A stretch of DNA of 64,000 nt from Clostridium kluyveri (GTDB lineage: Bacteria > Bacillota > Clostridia > Clostridiales > Clostridiaceae), in assembly GCF_001902295.1 (NCBI RefSeq), contig NZ_CP018335.1, positions 1,612,001 through 1,676,000 of the forward strand, given 5' to 3'. This document shows, piece after piece, positions 1-6,945 of this stretch. The notes under the pieces are model-generated. The model saw only the letters and a list, made by a program, of their open reading frames with translations. It had not been told where the DNA came from and made no database searches. Position 1 is the first letter of the stretch, and each line of letters starts with the position of its first letter. Position numbers and translations under genes: made by a program.

Positions 1-10
1 CCCCTCCTAC
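1..10 (-). promoter_or_regulatory. Ribosome binding site of an off-window gene
   Basis: On the minus strand the window edge reads GTAGGAGGGG, a strong Shine-Dalgarno, so a gene must start just beyond position 1. Together with the S-box leader upstream this marks a methionine, cysteine or SAM-related gene outside the window. Which gene it is cannot be seen. Confidence 0.6.
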
Positions 11-103
11 AATTAAGATGTTCATAAAAATCTCTCCTTTTTATAATATATAGATTAAGAGTATTTATAAACTTCTTTCCTATTCCAAATAGTTTAAGAA
101 AAA

Positions 104-148
104 GTAAAAATAAAAACTCTTCTTGTAAGATAAGTCACAAGAAGAGTT
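104..148 (-). terminator. S-box expression-platform terminator
   Basis: On the minus strand AACTCTTCTTGT pairs perfectly with ACAAGAAGAGTT (12 bp, 10-base loop) and is followed by a long T-rich run at 114-101. It sits about eight bases after the SAM-I aptamer, where the intrinsic terminator of an OFF-type S-box leader is expected. When SAM is bound, transcription should stop here before the gene beyond the window edge. Confidence 0.85.
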
Positions 149-155
149 CCTTCAT

Positions 156-270
156 GCTTCTCATCTTTCAGGTTTTATACCTGCTGGAATTAGCACCGTT
201 GAATGATGAAAAATCATTCAGGTTGCTGGGCATCATAGGGCCAGTCCCTTCGCCACTCTGGATAAGAAGT
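156..270 (-). ncRNA. SAM-I riboswitch (S-box) aptamer
   Basis: The minus strand carries the S-box core: CTTATCCAGAGTGGCG, then GGGACTGGCCC, ATGATGCCCAGCAACC, a variable hairpin (GAATGAT..ATCATTC), and GGTGCTAATTCC. P1 is closed by CTTCTTATC (plus 261-270) pairing with GATGAGAAG (plus 156-165). S-box RNAs bind S-adenosylmethionine and repress methionine or cysteine genes. The controlled gene starts just outside the window at its left edge. Confidence 0.95.
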
Positions 271-289
271 TCCGTATTCAATTGAAAAA

Positions 290-319
290 ATGATAACAGA
301 TATATATACTGTTTGTCAA
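290..319 (-). promoter_or_regulatory. Promoter of the S-box transcript
   Basis: A minus-strand TTGACA (plus 314-319) and TATCAT (plus 290-295) are separated by 18 bases, a good sigma-A-type promoter. It lies about 20 bases before the riboswitch aptamer, as expected for the leader transcript. This is inference from consensus matching. Confidence 0.6.
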
Positions 320-418
320 TAGAAAAATAAATATTTTTATATTTTTTTAAATTTAAAATAGTCATAATATTTTAAAAATATTTAAGCTAAGGGAGATTAA
401 AATATACTTCTACAAGTC

Positions 419-1285
419 CTACTGTGATACCAGCGTAATAACAACTAATTGTGGTCGGTTATTGATTCGGACAGGGAAGAGGCTGTTTCCGAGACCTCGG
501 CTGACCACTATTTTAGTTTGGTTCTTTTCATGCAGACCCTCAGAATATTTGGGAAAGAAGCCTTGGTTCGGTGCGAAAAGTCCCCCAACAAGGGGTAAAC
601 GTATCTGTCCCCCATGAGCATGACCACTTAAAACCAAATCAATTCCATTATCTGCATATATGTGGAACAATTCTGGTCTATGTGATAACAAGATTGTGTA
701 GTGACTGCTCTCATTTTTCATAGCCTTCAATTTTGCATCAACTATGGCTGCATTTATCCCAGATAAATTATAGTTTGTTGTAAAGGCTGGATCATCTAGT
801 CCTAACAACCGGATAGAATCTACACCCCATTTGATTGTAGTACCTTTATTATTCAATATGATAACTCCGGCTTCTGCCATTTGTTTTTTCAATTTTTCAT
901 ATTGCTGGATTCTTGATTCATGATTGCCTGTAACATAATATACAGGGGCTATATCCACAGCACCATTGATGAAATCCAGTGCTTTTTGAACGTCTGTATG
1001 TCTGGAATCAATTAAATCCCCAGTGACAGCAATCAAATTTGGAGATGATTCCTTCACTGCCCTGAGTAATTTGCTTTGATTGTTTCCAAATTCTTCATTA
1101 TGCAAATCAGATACATGAATAATTCTAAATCCGTTGAAGGAGGTAGGAATTTTTTCACTATTAATATTGATTTCCGTTTTTTGTATGGACACATTGCTCC
1201 AATATAACCAGATGGAAGAAGTAACAAGAATAATTGATAAATATGGTAATATTGTCTTACATTTTTCACCTTTTATAATTTTCAT
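419..1285 (-). CDS. Membrane-anchored metallophosphoesterase (YkuE/YaeI type)
   Basis: 288 aa. An N-terminal hydrophobic anchor (about residues 11-30) precedes a calcineurin-like phosphoesterase domain with the ordered metal-binding motifs DLH (60-62), GDLID (89-93), GNHE (120-123), SH (201-202) and GHAHGGQ (221-227). Family members bind two metal ions and hydrolyse phosphoesters; YkuE/YaeI relatives act on the outer face of the membrane, sometimes on lipid-linked substrates such as UDP-diacylglucosamine. The substrate here cannot be read from sequence. It is co-directional with rarA, about 67 bases downstream of it, so the two may be co-transcribed. No motif is missing. Confidence 0.88.
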   Translation of the reverse strand: MKIIKGEKCKTILPYLSIILVTSSIWLYWSNVSIQKTEININSEKIPTSFNGFRIIHVSDLHNEEFGNNQSKLLRAVKESSPNLIAVTGDLIDSRHTDVQKALDFINGAVDIAPVYYVTGNHESRIQQYEKLKKQMAEAGVIILNNKGTTIKWGVDSIRLLGLDDPAFTTNYNLSGINAAIVDAKLKAMKNESSHYTILLSHRPELFHIYADNGIDLVLSGHAHGGQIRLPLVGGLFAPNQGFFPKYSEGLHEKNQTKIVVSRGLGNSLFPVRINNRPQLVVITLVSQ

Positions 1286-1352
1286 AGGACTACTCTCCCT
1301 CCATGATCATCAAATTGATATATAAATTTCTAAATTAACAAATTTGATTAAA

Positions 1353-2666
1353 TTATTTTTTTCCCCAGAGCTTAGTTAATCTATCTTTAATTTTAGATTC
1401 AAATCCATTGGATGTTGGCTTATAATACACAGTATTTTTATGGGAATCAGGTAAATACTGCTGGTTTACAAATCCACCGTAAGAGTGTGGATATAGATAA
1501 CCAGTTCCATGTGCTGATTTTTCTGCACCCTTATAATGGGCATCTCTTAAATAAGGGGGTATCCCAGAATCTCTGCGGCTTCTAACATCTTTCAGCGCAG
1601 AATCAATTGCAATGCAGGAAGCATTTGATTTTGGTGCTGAGGCTACGTATATTGCTGCTTGAGACAATGCGTATCTACATTCGGGCATACCTATCATATG
1701 TACGGCATTCATGGCGTTTGTGGCTACTATTAAGGCCATAGGGTCAGCATTTCCAACATCTTCTGAGGCCTGAATAACAATTCTTCTTGCGATAAACATG
1801 GGGTCTTCACCAGCATCCAGCATTTTTCCAAGATAGTATACTGCTGCATCAGGGGAACTGCCTCGAAGTGACTTTATAAAAGCGCTGATGGTATCGTAGT
1901 GGGATGTACCTCCTTTGTCATATAAGGCCATTTTTCTCTGGATGCATTCTTTGGCATCCAGAGCAGTTATAAAAATCTTATCTTCCTTTTTTGATGAAGT
2001 TCTAACTGCCATATCCAAAGCATTTAAGGCCTTTCTTATATCACCGTTACTATGTATAGCAAAGTAATCAAATACCTCGGGGTCTACTTCTATTTTGAGA
2101 TGACCAAACCCTTTTGGACTTTCAATAGCATTTCTCAATGCTTTTTTTACGTTATCTTCAGAAAGGTTCTCTAATTGAAAAATCATAGAACGGGAAAGGA
2201 GTGCATTGTTAACCTCAAAATAGGGATTTTCTGTGGTAACCCCTATCAATATGATTATACCTTTTTCAACTGCATTTAAAACACTATCCTGTTGAGCTTT
2301 GTTAAATCTATGTATTTCGTCAATAAATAATATTGTCTTTTTAGAATAAAATTTTAAATTGTTTTCTGCTTCCTTTATAATCTTTTTTACATCTGCTGTA
2401 CCAGAATTTACAGCACTCAACTCATAAAAATTTGACTTTGTTGTATTAGCTATAATTCTTGCCAATGTGGTTTTGCCTACACCAGGAGGACCATAAAAAA
2501 TTACAGAAGAAATATTATCTGTAACTATTGCTCTATATAACATTTTATCTTTACCTAAAATATGTTCCTGTCCTATAAATTCTTCTAAAGTCTCCGGTCT
2601 CATTCTTTCAGCTAGAGGTTTTAGTTCTTTGTGATTTCTTTCATTAGCCATATCAAATAAATCCAT
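1353..2666 (-). CDS. rarA: Replication-associated recombination protein A (RarA/MgsA AAA+ ATPase)
   Basis: 437 aa, the normal length. The AAA+ core has Walker A GPPGVGKT (59-66), Walker B ILFIDEIH (112-119) and the LLSRSMIFQL sensor/arginine-finger segment. The C-terminal region holds the family-typical DVGNADP, GMPEC and HSYGGFVNQQYLPD motifs. RarA forms tetramers, interacts with SSB and clamp-loader proteins, and acts at stalled forks. The start is an ATG preceded by AAAGGA on the minus strand. A copy of the repeated structured element occupies its 5' leader in the same orientation, and the Shine-Dalgarno falls in a GGATA that could pair with the element's TATCC. That regulatory idea is inference. 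Confidence 0.95.
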   Translation of the reverse strand: MDLFDMANERNHKELKPLAERMRPETLEEFIGQEHILGKDKMLYRAIVTDNISSVIFYGPPGVGKTTLARIIANTTKSNFYELSAVNSGTADVKKIIKEAENNLKFYSKKTILFIDEIHRFNKAQQDSVLNAVEKGIIILIGVTTENPYFEVNNALLSRSMIFQLENLSEDNVKKALRNAIESPKGFGHLKIEVDPEVFDYFAIHSNGDIRKALNALDMAVRTSSKKEDKIFITALDAKECIQRKMALYDKGGTSHYDTISAFIKSLRGSSPDAAVYYLGKMLDAGEDPMFIARRIVIQASEDVGNADPMALIVATNAMNAVHMIGMPECRYALSQAAIYVASAPKSNASCIAIDSALKDVRSRRDSGIPPYLRDAHYKGAEKSAHGTGYLYPHSYGGFVNQQYLPDSHKNTVYYKPTSNGFESKIKDRLTKLWGKK

Positions 2667-2727
2667 AATCTCACTATCCTTTTTAAATTAGTTTATATAA
2701 AATATATAATCATTAACATTTTTAGTT

Positions 2728-2847
2728 TTTCTAAAGTGGGGGATAAACTTTGTTATGTGCCTGGATAAGTTATTTTAAGAGTTAGATGGAGAAAAATACC
2801 CCTCACAAACAAATTCAAAATCTGGAACCAAGAGTTACTTGATATTA
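2728..2847 (-). repeat. Repeated structured element, copy 4 (rarA leader)
   Basis: Read on the minus strand, this stretch aligns with the copy at 14162: ATATCAAGT at the 5' end, TTTCTCCATCT, TTAAAATAACTTATCCAGG, then TTTATCCCCCACTTT. The 3' half of the core is diverged and the 5' hairpin is eroded, so this is the most degenerate of the four copies. It lies in the 5' leader of rarA, on the same strand. Its identity as an RNA or mobile element is unknown. Confidence 0.65.
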
Positions 2848-2887
2848 TTATACTGTAAAAATAATAGTTTTTAATAATATCAAGTAA
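2835..2887. repeat. 16-bp perfect inverted repeat
   Basis: TTACTTGATATTATTA at 2835-2850 is repeated in perfect inversion at 2872-2887, around a 21-base loop. It abuts and partly overlaps the 5' end of element copy 4, whose first bases ATATCAAGT are inside one arm. It may be a bidirectional terminator-like hairpin between the divergent rarA and iscR units, or a recognition hairpin of a mobile element. Confidence 0.7.
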
Positions 2888-2965
2888 TATTTAGTCATTT
2901 TTATTGTAAATAGTAAGTATTACGGGATATAAATATATAATTTGAGAAAGGGAATACATTTATTG

Positions 2966-2994
2966 TTGACAAGTTTACTCTGATTTGATAATAT
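2966..2994 (+). promoter_or_regulatory. Promoter of the isc operon
   Basis: TTGACA at 2966-2971 and TAATAT at 2989-2994 are spaced by 17 bases, ending about 38 bases before the TTG start of iscR. Rrf2/IscR regulators often autoregulate at this position. No operator was assigned. Confidence 0.6.
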
Positions 2995-3031
2995 GATGGG
3001 GAAGTATTGTGATTTAAAAGGAAGTGATTAA

Positions 3032-3478
3032 TTGAAGCTATCCACAAAGGGAAGATATGGAGTGAAAGCCATGGTAGATTTGGCTATTCATTACGGAGAC
3101 GAACCTTTATCTATAAAGACTATATCAGAAAGACAGGGCATATCTGAGTATTATTTAGAGCAATTGTTCTCCAATCTTAGAAAATCTAATTTGATTAGGA
3201 GTATAAGAGGATCACAGGGAGGATACATTTTAAATAGAGAACCCAAAAATATAACTGTATGGGATATAATGGGGGTCTTAGAAGGTCCTATAGAGATATC
3301 GGATTGTGTAGATGATAATAATGAAAGTTCTTGTGATAATATAGATTGCTGTGCCACTAGACTTTTGTGGAGTAGGATAAAAGATGGAATAGATGAAATT
3401 ATGAAGTCTACAACTTTACAAGATATGGTGGATGATTACAATAGCATGAAACAAAACAAACTGAAAGGGGACAAATAA
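3032..3478 (+). CDS. iscR: Rrf2-family Fe-S regulator IscR
   Basis: 148 aa, TTG start after AAAGGAAGTG. The N-terminal winged helix runs through residues 1-80 and ends in the Rrf2 signature SIRGSQGGYIL. Cysteines at 92, 101, 106 and 107 lie where IscR proteins hold a [2Fe-2S] cluster (E. coli Cys92, 98, 104), which favours IscR over the cysteine-metabolism regulator CymR. It is followed without a gap by iscS and iscU, so it probably senses cluster status and controls this operon. Family and operon are clear; the cluster type is inferred. Confidence 0.9.
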   Translation: MKLSTKGRYGVKAMVDLAIHYGDEPLSIKTISERQGISEYYLEQLFSNLRKSNLIRSIRGSQGGYILNREPKNITVWDIMGVLEGPIEISDCVDDNNESSCDNIDCCATRLLWSRIKDGIDEIMKSTTLQDMVDDYNSMKQNKLKGDK

Positions 3479-4687
3479 ATGGATAAAAAAGTATATATGG
3501 ATTATGCGGCTACTACGTATACTAAACCAGAAGTTTTAGAAGAGATGATACCTTATTTTACGAAAAGTTTCGGGAATCCATCTTCCTTGTATTCCATGTC
3601 AGATACTCCAAGAAAAGCTGTGGATGAAGCTAGAGGGAAAGTAGCTAAGGCCATAAATGCAGAAAAGAATGAAATATTTTTTACTGCTGGAGGATCTGAA
3701 AGTGATAACTGGATATTAAAAGGTATAGCCTTCGGAAATAAAAATAAAGGAAATCATATAATAACTACTAGTATAGAACATCATGCTGTAATACATGCCT
3801 GTAATTTTCTAGAACAGAATGGTTTTGAAGTTACCTATTTAAATGTAGATGAATATGGATTTATAAGTCTTGAAGAACTTGAAAAATCTATTAAGGATAC
3901 TACCATATTGGTATCTGTGATGTTCGCAAATAATGAAGTAGGTACAATACAGCCTATAAAGGAAATAGGAGAAATCTGCAAAAAGAAAAAAGTATATTTT
4001 CACACGGATGCAGTGCAGGCTATAGGTCATGTGGACATTGATGTGAAAGCAATGAACATAGATGCCCTTTCTATGGCAGCACATAAATTTTATGGTCCTA
4101 AGGGAATAGGGGCAATGTATTTAAGAAAGGGAATAAAAATTGAAAATTTGATACATGGCGGTGGACAGGAAAGAGGAAAAAGAGCTTCCACAGAGAATGT
4201 GCCTGGAATAGTGGGTATAGGAAAAGCAATAGAGTTGGCAGTTGATGATTTAAAGGATGAATCTAAAAGATTAAGTTATTTAAGGGATAAGCTGATAACT
4301 GGGTTAATGGAAAATATACCTCATACCAAGTTAAATGGACCTAAAGGTGATAAAAGACTGCCGGGAAATGTTAATTTAAGTTTTATTGGAATAGAAGGAG
4401 AAACTATACTCTTGGATTTAAATGATGCAGGTATATATGCATCTACAGGGAGTGCCTGTGCATCTGGGTCTTTAGATCCTTCTCATGTGCTTTTATCTTT
4501 GGGATTACCTCACGAAGTGGCACATGGCTCTCTTAGGCTTACATTAGGCTTTGGAACTACAGAGGAAGATGTAGACTATGCACTAAAGGTTATTCCAGAG
4601 ATAGTAGCAAGGAGAAGGGATATGTCACCCCTTTGGGAAGATTTTATTAAATCCAAAAATAAAGGAGAGAAGGTAGAACAATCATGA
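3479..4687 (+). CDS. iscS: Cysteine desulfurase IscS/NifS
   Basis: 402 aa PLP enzyme that converts cysteine to alanine and passes the sulfur as a persulfide. PLP lysine is Lys203 in AAHKFYGPKG, and HTDAVQ (175-180) gives the aspartate that contacts the cofactor. The active-site loop STGSACASGS holds the persulfide cysteine, Cys327. It starts immediately after the iscR stop and overlaps iscU by four bases (ATGA), so the genes are translationally coupled. Partners are the scaffold IscU and probably tRNA-thiolation enzymes. Confidence 0.96.
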   Translation: MDKKVYMDYAATTYTKPEVLEEMIPYFTKSFGNPSSLYSMSDTPRKAVDEARGKVAKAINAEKNEIFFTAGGSESDNWILKGIAFGNKNKGNHIITTSIEHHAVIHACNFLEQNGFEVTYLNVDEYGFISLEELEKSIKDTTILVSVMFANNEVGTIQPIKEIGEICKKKKVYFHTDAVQAIGHVDIDVKAMNIDALSMAAHKFYGPKGIGAMYLRKGIKIENLIHGGGQERGKRASTENVPGIVGIGKAIELAVDDLKDESKRLSYLRDKLITGLMENIPHTKLNGPKGDKRLPGNVNLSFIGIEGETILLDLNDAGIYASTGSACASGSLDPSHVLLSLGLPHEVAHGSLRLTLGFGTTEEDVDYALKVIPEIVARRRDMSPLWEDFIKSKNKGEKVEQS

Positions 4688-5115
4688 TGTATAGTGAAAA
4701 AGTTATGGATCATTTCAGAAACCCAAGAAATGTAGGAGAAATACCTGATGCAAATGGAGTCGGTGAAGTTGGAAATCCAAAATGTGGAGATATAATGAAG
4801 ATGTACATAAAAGTTGAAGACAATATAATAAAAGATATAAAATTTAAAACTTTTGGATGTGGATCTGCTATAGCATCTTCTAGTATGGCAACGGAAATTA
4901 TAAAGGGAAAAACACTAGAGGAGGCATGGAGTCTTACCAATAAGGCAGTGGCAGACGCACTAGATGGACTTCCACCGGTTAAGATGCACTGTTCGGTATT
5001 AGCTGAAGAAGCTATTCATAAAGCAATAAATGATTATAGGGAGTCTCAGGGATTGGAGCCCTGGAAGATTCAAACTCATTCAGAAACCATTCATGAACAT
5101 GTTCACGGACAATAG
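4684..5115 (+). CDS. iscU: Fe-S cluster scaffold IscU/NifU N-domain
   Basis: 143 aa. The three cluster-ligand cysteines are Cys34 (GNPKCGD, with the conserved Asp36), Cys59 (FGCGSA) and Cys103 (KMHCSVLA). It accepts sulfur from IscS and assembles [2Fe-2S]/[4Fe-4S] clusters for transfer. It is a single NifU-N domain with no Nfu extension, as usual in clostridia, where one IscU-like protein (often named NifU) serves. It is the last gene of the operon, followed by a strong terminator. Confidence 0.95.
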   Translation: MMYSEKVMDHFRNPRNVGEIPDANGVGEVGNPKCGDIMKMYIKVEDNIIKDIKFKTFGCGSAIASSSMATEIIKGKTLEEAWSLTNKAVADALDGLPPVKMHCSVLAEEAIHKAINDYRESQGLEPWKIQTHSETIHEHVHGQ

Positions 5116-5126
5116 ATATTTGATAT

Positions 5127-5160
5127 AAAAAATATAACTCGTTGGAGTTATATTTTTTAT
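5127..5160 (+). terminator. Terminator of the isc operon
   Basis: AAAAAATATAACTC (5127-5140), loop GTTG, then GAGTTATATTTTTT (5145-5158), a 14-bp stem running into T-rich sequence 12 bases after the iscU stop. The stem is symmetric enough to work in both directions. Confidence 0.85.
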
Positions 5161-5207
5161 TTTTACGCACAAACTACAAATATATATTTCAAAATTAAGG
5201 TGATAGT

Positions 5208-5711
5208 TTGTATAGAACAAGAGATTTTATCTTTAAAGATGTAGTTAACCTTTCTGGCAATTTACTGGGCTTTATAAGTGATATAATATTAAACTTTAGT
5301 GACAAAAGAGTGCAGGGGTTTGTTATTACCCCTAACAGTTTATTTAAAAAAAGTTTGAATATATTTTTAGAAGATGTGGTAAGTTTTGCATCTATAGTAG
5401 TTGTTACAGATACAAATAGAAGGAAATTGTTACAATTCAGTAATATAAAAGGTATGAATGTGGTGGATAAAAGAGGATATTTAATTGGCATAGTAGAGGA
5501 TATATTATTTCATAAGAGCACTTTCTCAATAAAAGCACTTATATTGTCTGTAGGATTTATAAATAATTTCATAGATGGAAAGAAAATATTACTTATAGAT
5601 GATCTGATCTTAGGAGAAAAAAATTTATTATATAGAGGAGAAAGTGAAAATTTAAGGTTTTCTAATTCGCCTTATAAGTTATTGGATTTAAAAGAAAAGG
5701 GAAGAGCTTAA
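5208..5711 (+). CDS. PRC-barrel domain protein
   Basis: 167 aa with a TTG start behind AAGGTGA. Two PRC-barrel-like halves are visible: residues 1-80 (beginning YRTRDFIFKDVVNLSGN) and 81-150 (beginning VVDKRGYLIGIVEDILF). PRC barrels are small beta-barrels found in ribosome-maturation proteins and in clostridial proteins of unknown role. No catalytic motif is visible. It sits ten bases upstream of the AI-2E permease reading frame, so the two form a likely operon. Function unknown. Confidence 0.75.
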   Translation: MYRTRDFIFKDVVNLSGNLLGFISDIILNFSDKRVQGFVITPNSLFKKSLNIFLEDVVSFASIVVVTDTNRRKLLQFSNIKGMNVVDKRGYLIGIVEDILFHKSTFSIKALILSVGFINNFIDGKKILLIDDLILGEKNLLYRGESENLRFSNSPYKLLDLKEKGRA

Positions 5712-5736
5712 AATCTAAATTGTGGAAGATGATAAT

Positions 5737-6762
5737 ATGGCGGTTGAAAAAAAGAGAAAAATTAAATATGCAATACTTGCTGCGATCTTCATAGCTTTAA
5801 TAATAATTGTTTTCAAAATTTCTGTACTTAGAGAAATAATATATTTAATGCTAATATCGTTTTTAATATCCTACACCTTAAAACCTATACAAAATATTAT
5901 GGCCAATAAAGGTATTAGTAAAAAAATTAGTGCTTTTATTCTCATAGCTTTGGTAGGTTTATTCATTATAAGTATATTTGCAATTTTAATACCTTCCCTT
6001 TTTAAGGAAAGTCTAAGTTTGAATAATGCCATATACAGTATTCAAAATTTAGTAGATAATATTTATGGAAAGTTAAAATTGATTCAGGGAAATAGGACAA
6101 TACATGTATTAATTAACAATTTTAATAGAAAAATTGATAGGGAAGTAACTACTGTGTTCACTAGAATAATTGATTCTTTAATGAAAATGGGACAGAATAT
6201 CTTGTATGTAGTGGTTATTCCTGTAATAACATATTATTTCCTATCGGAAGGGGAATGTATAAATGAAAAAGTACTTTCTACATTTCCTGTAAAAAGTAGG
6301 AGTATAATTAAAAATATAAGTTGCCATGCAGATAAGATATTGGGTAGATATATAATAAGTCAGCTTATGTTAAGTGGATTTATTGGAATAGTCACGTTTT
6401 TTATACTTTTAATCTTGAAAATAGATTTTCCTATAATACTTTCTGTTTTAAATGCATTTTTCAATATAATCCCATATTTTGGTCCCATATTTGGAGCCAT
6501 TCCAGCCATAGCCATAGCTTTAATACAATCTCCTGAAAAAGCTCTATGGACAGCAGTATGCCTTTATGTGCTTCAGCAAATAGAAGGAAATATATTATCC
6601 CCTAAAGTTACTGCAGATAGTATAAGTATGCACCCATTGGTAGTAATACTTCTCCTAATAATCGGCGGAGAAATAGCAGGATTTATTGGAATGGTACTTG
6701 CAGTTCCTCTAGGGGTCATAATTAAAGTGATGTATGAGGATTTGAATTATTATATGTTTTGA
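5737..6762 (+). CDS. AI-2E family transporter (YtvI/PerM-like permease)
   Basis: About 341 aa membrane protein with eight predicted hydrophobic segments: two at residues 10-50, one near 65-85, one in the middle, and a C-terminal bundle. It has the family-typical INIIPYFGPIFGAIPA-like segment (here FNIIPYFGPIFGAIPAIAIA) and the downstream LSPKV. The ATG at 5737 is preferred over a GTG 15 bases upstream because GGAAG lies eight bases before it. Members are proposed to export small molecules or exchange ions; the substrate cannot be assigned. It probably shares a transcript with the PRC-barrel gene. Confidence 0.85.
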   Translation: MAVEKKRKIKYAILAAIFIALIIIVFKISVLREIIYLMLISFLISYTLKPIQNIMANKGISKKISAFILIALVGLFIISIFAILIPSLFKESLSLNNAIYSIQNLVDNIYGKLKLIQGNRTIHVLINNFNRKIDREVTTVFTRIIDSLMKMGQNILYVVVIPVITYYFLSEGECINEKVLSTFPVKSRSIIKNISCHADKILGRYIISQLMLSGFIGIVTFFILLILKIDFPIILSVLNAFFNIIPYFGPIFGAIPAIAIALIQSPEKALWTAVCLYVLQQIEGNILSPKVTADSISMHPLVVILLLIIGGEIAGFIGMVLAVPLGVIIKVMYEDLNYYMF

Positions 6763-6945
6763 ATTTTTTATAGTTTGAACGGTATATAAATTTTTTTGTA
6801 TTAAAGTTTCAAGTATATTACAAAATCACAAATGTTTCGTGTTTATGATATAATCAGTTAAAGCACAAGTTTTGTAAAGGAGGGAACCGCCATACAGAAA
6901 GATTTAAGTTTATGTTGCTTTCAGAATATACTCCAAAGGCATAAA

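Noticed and set aside
168..365. Minus-strand 65-codon frame in the S-box leader
   Set aside because: It is read through the conserved riboswitch aptamer, whose RNA structure explains the sequence.
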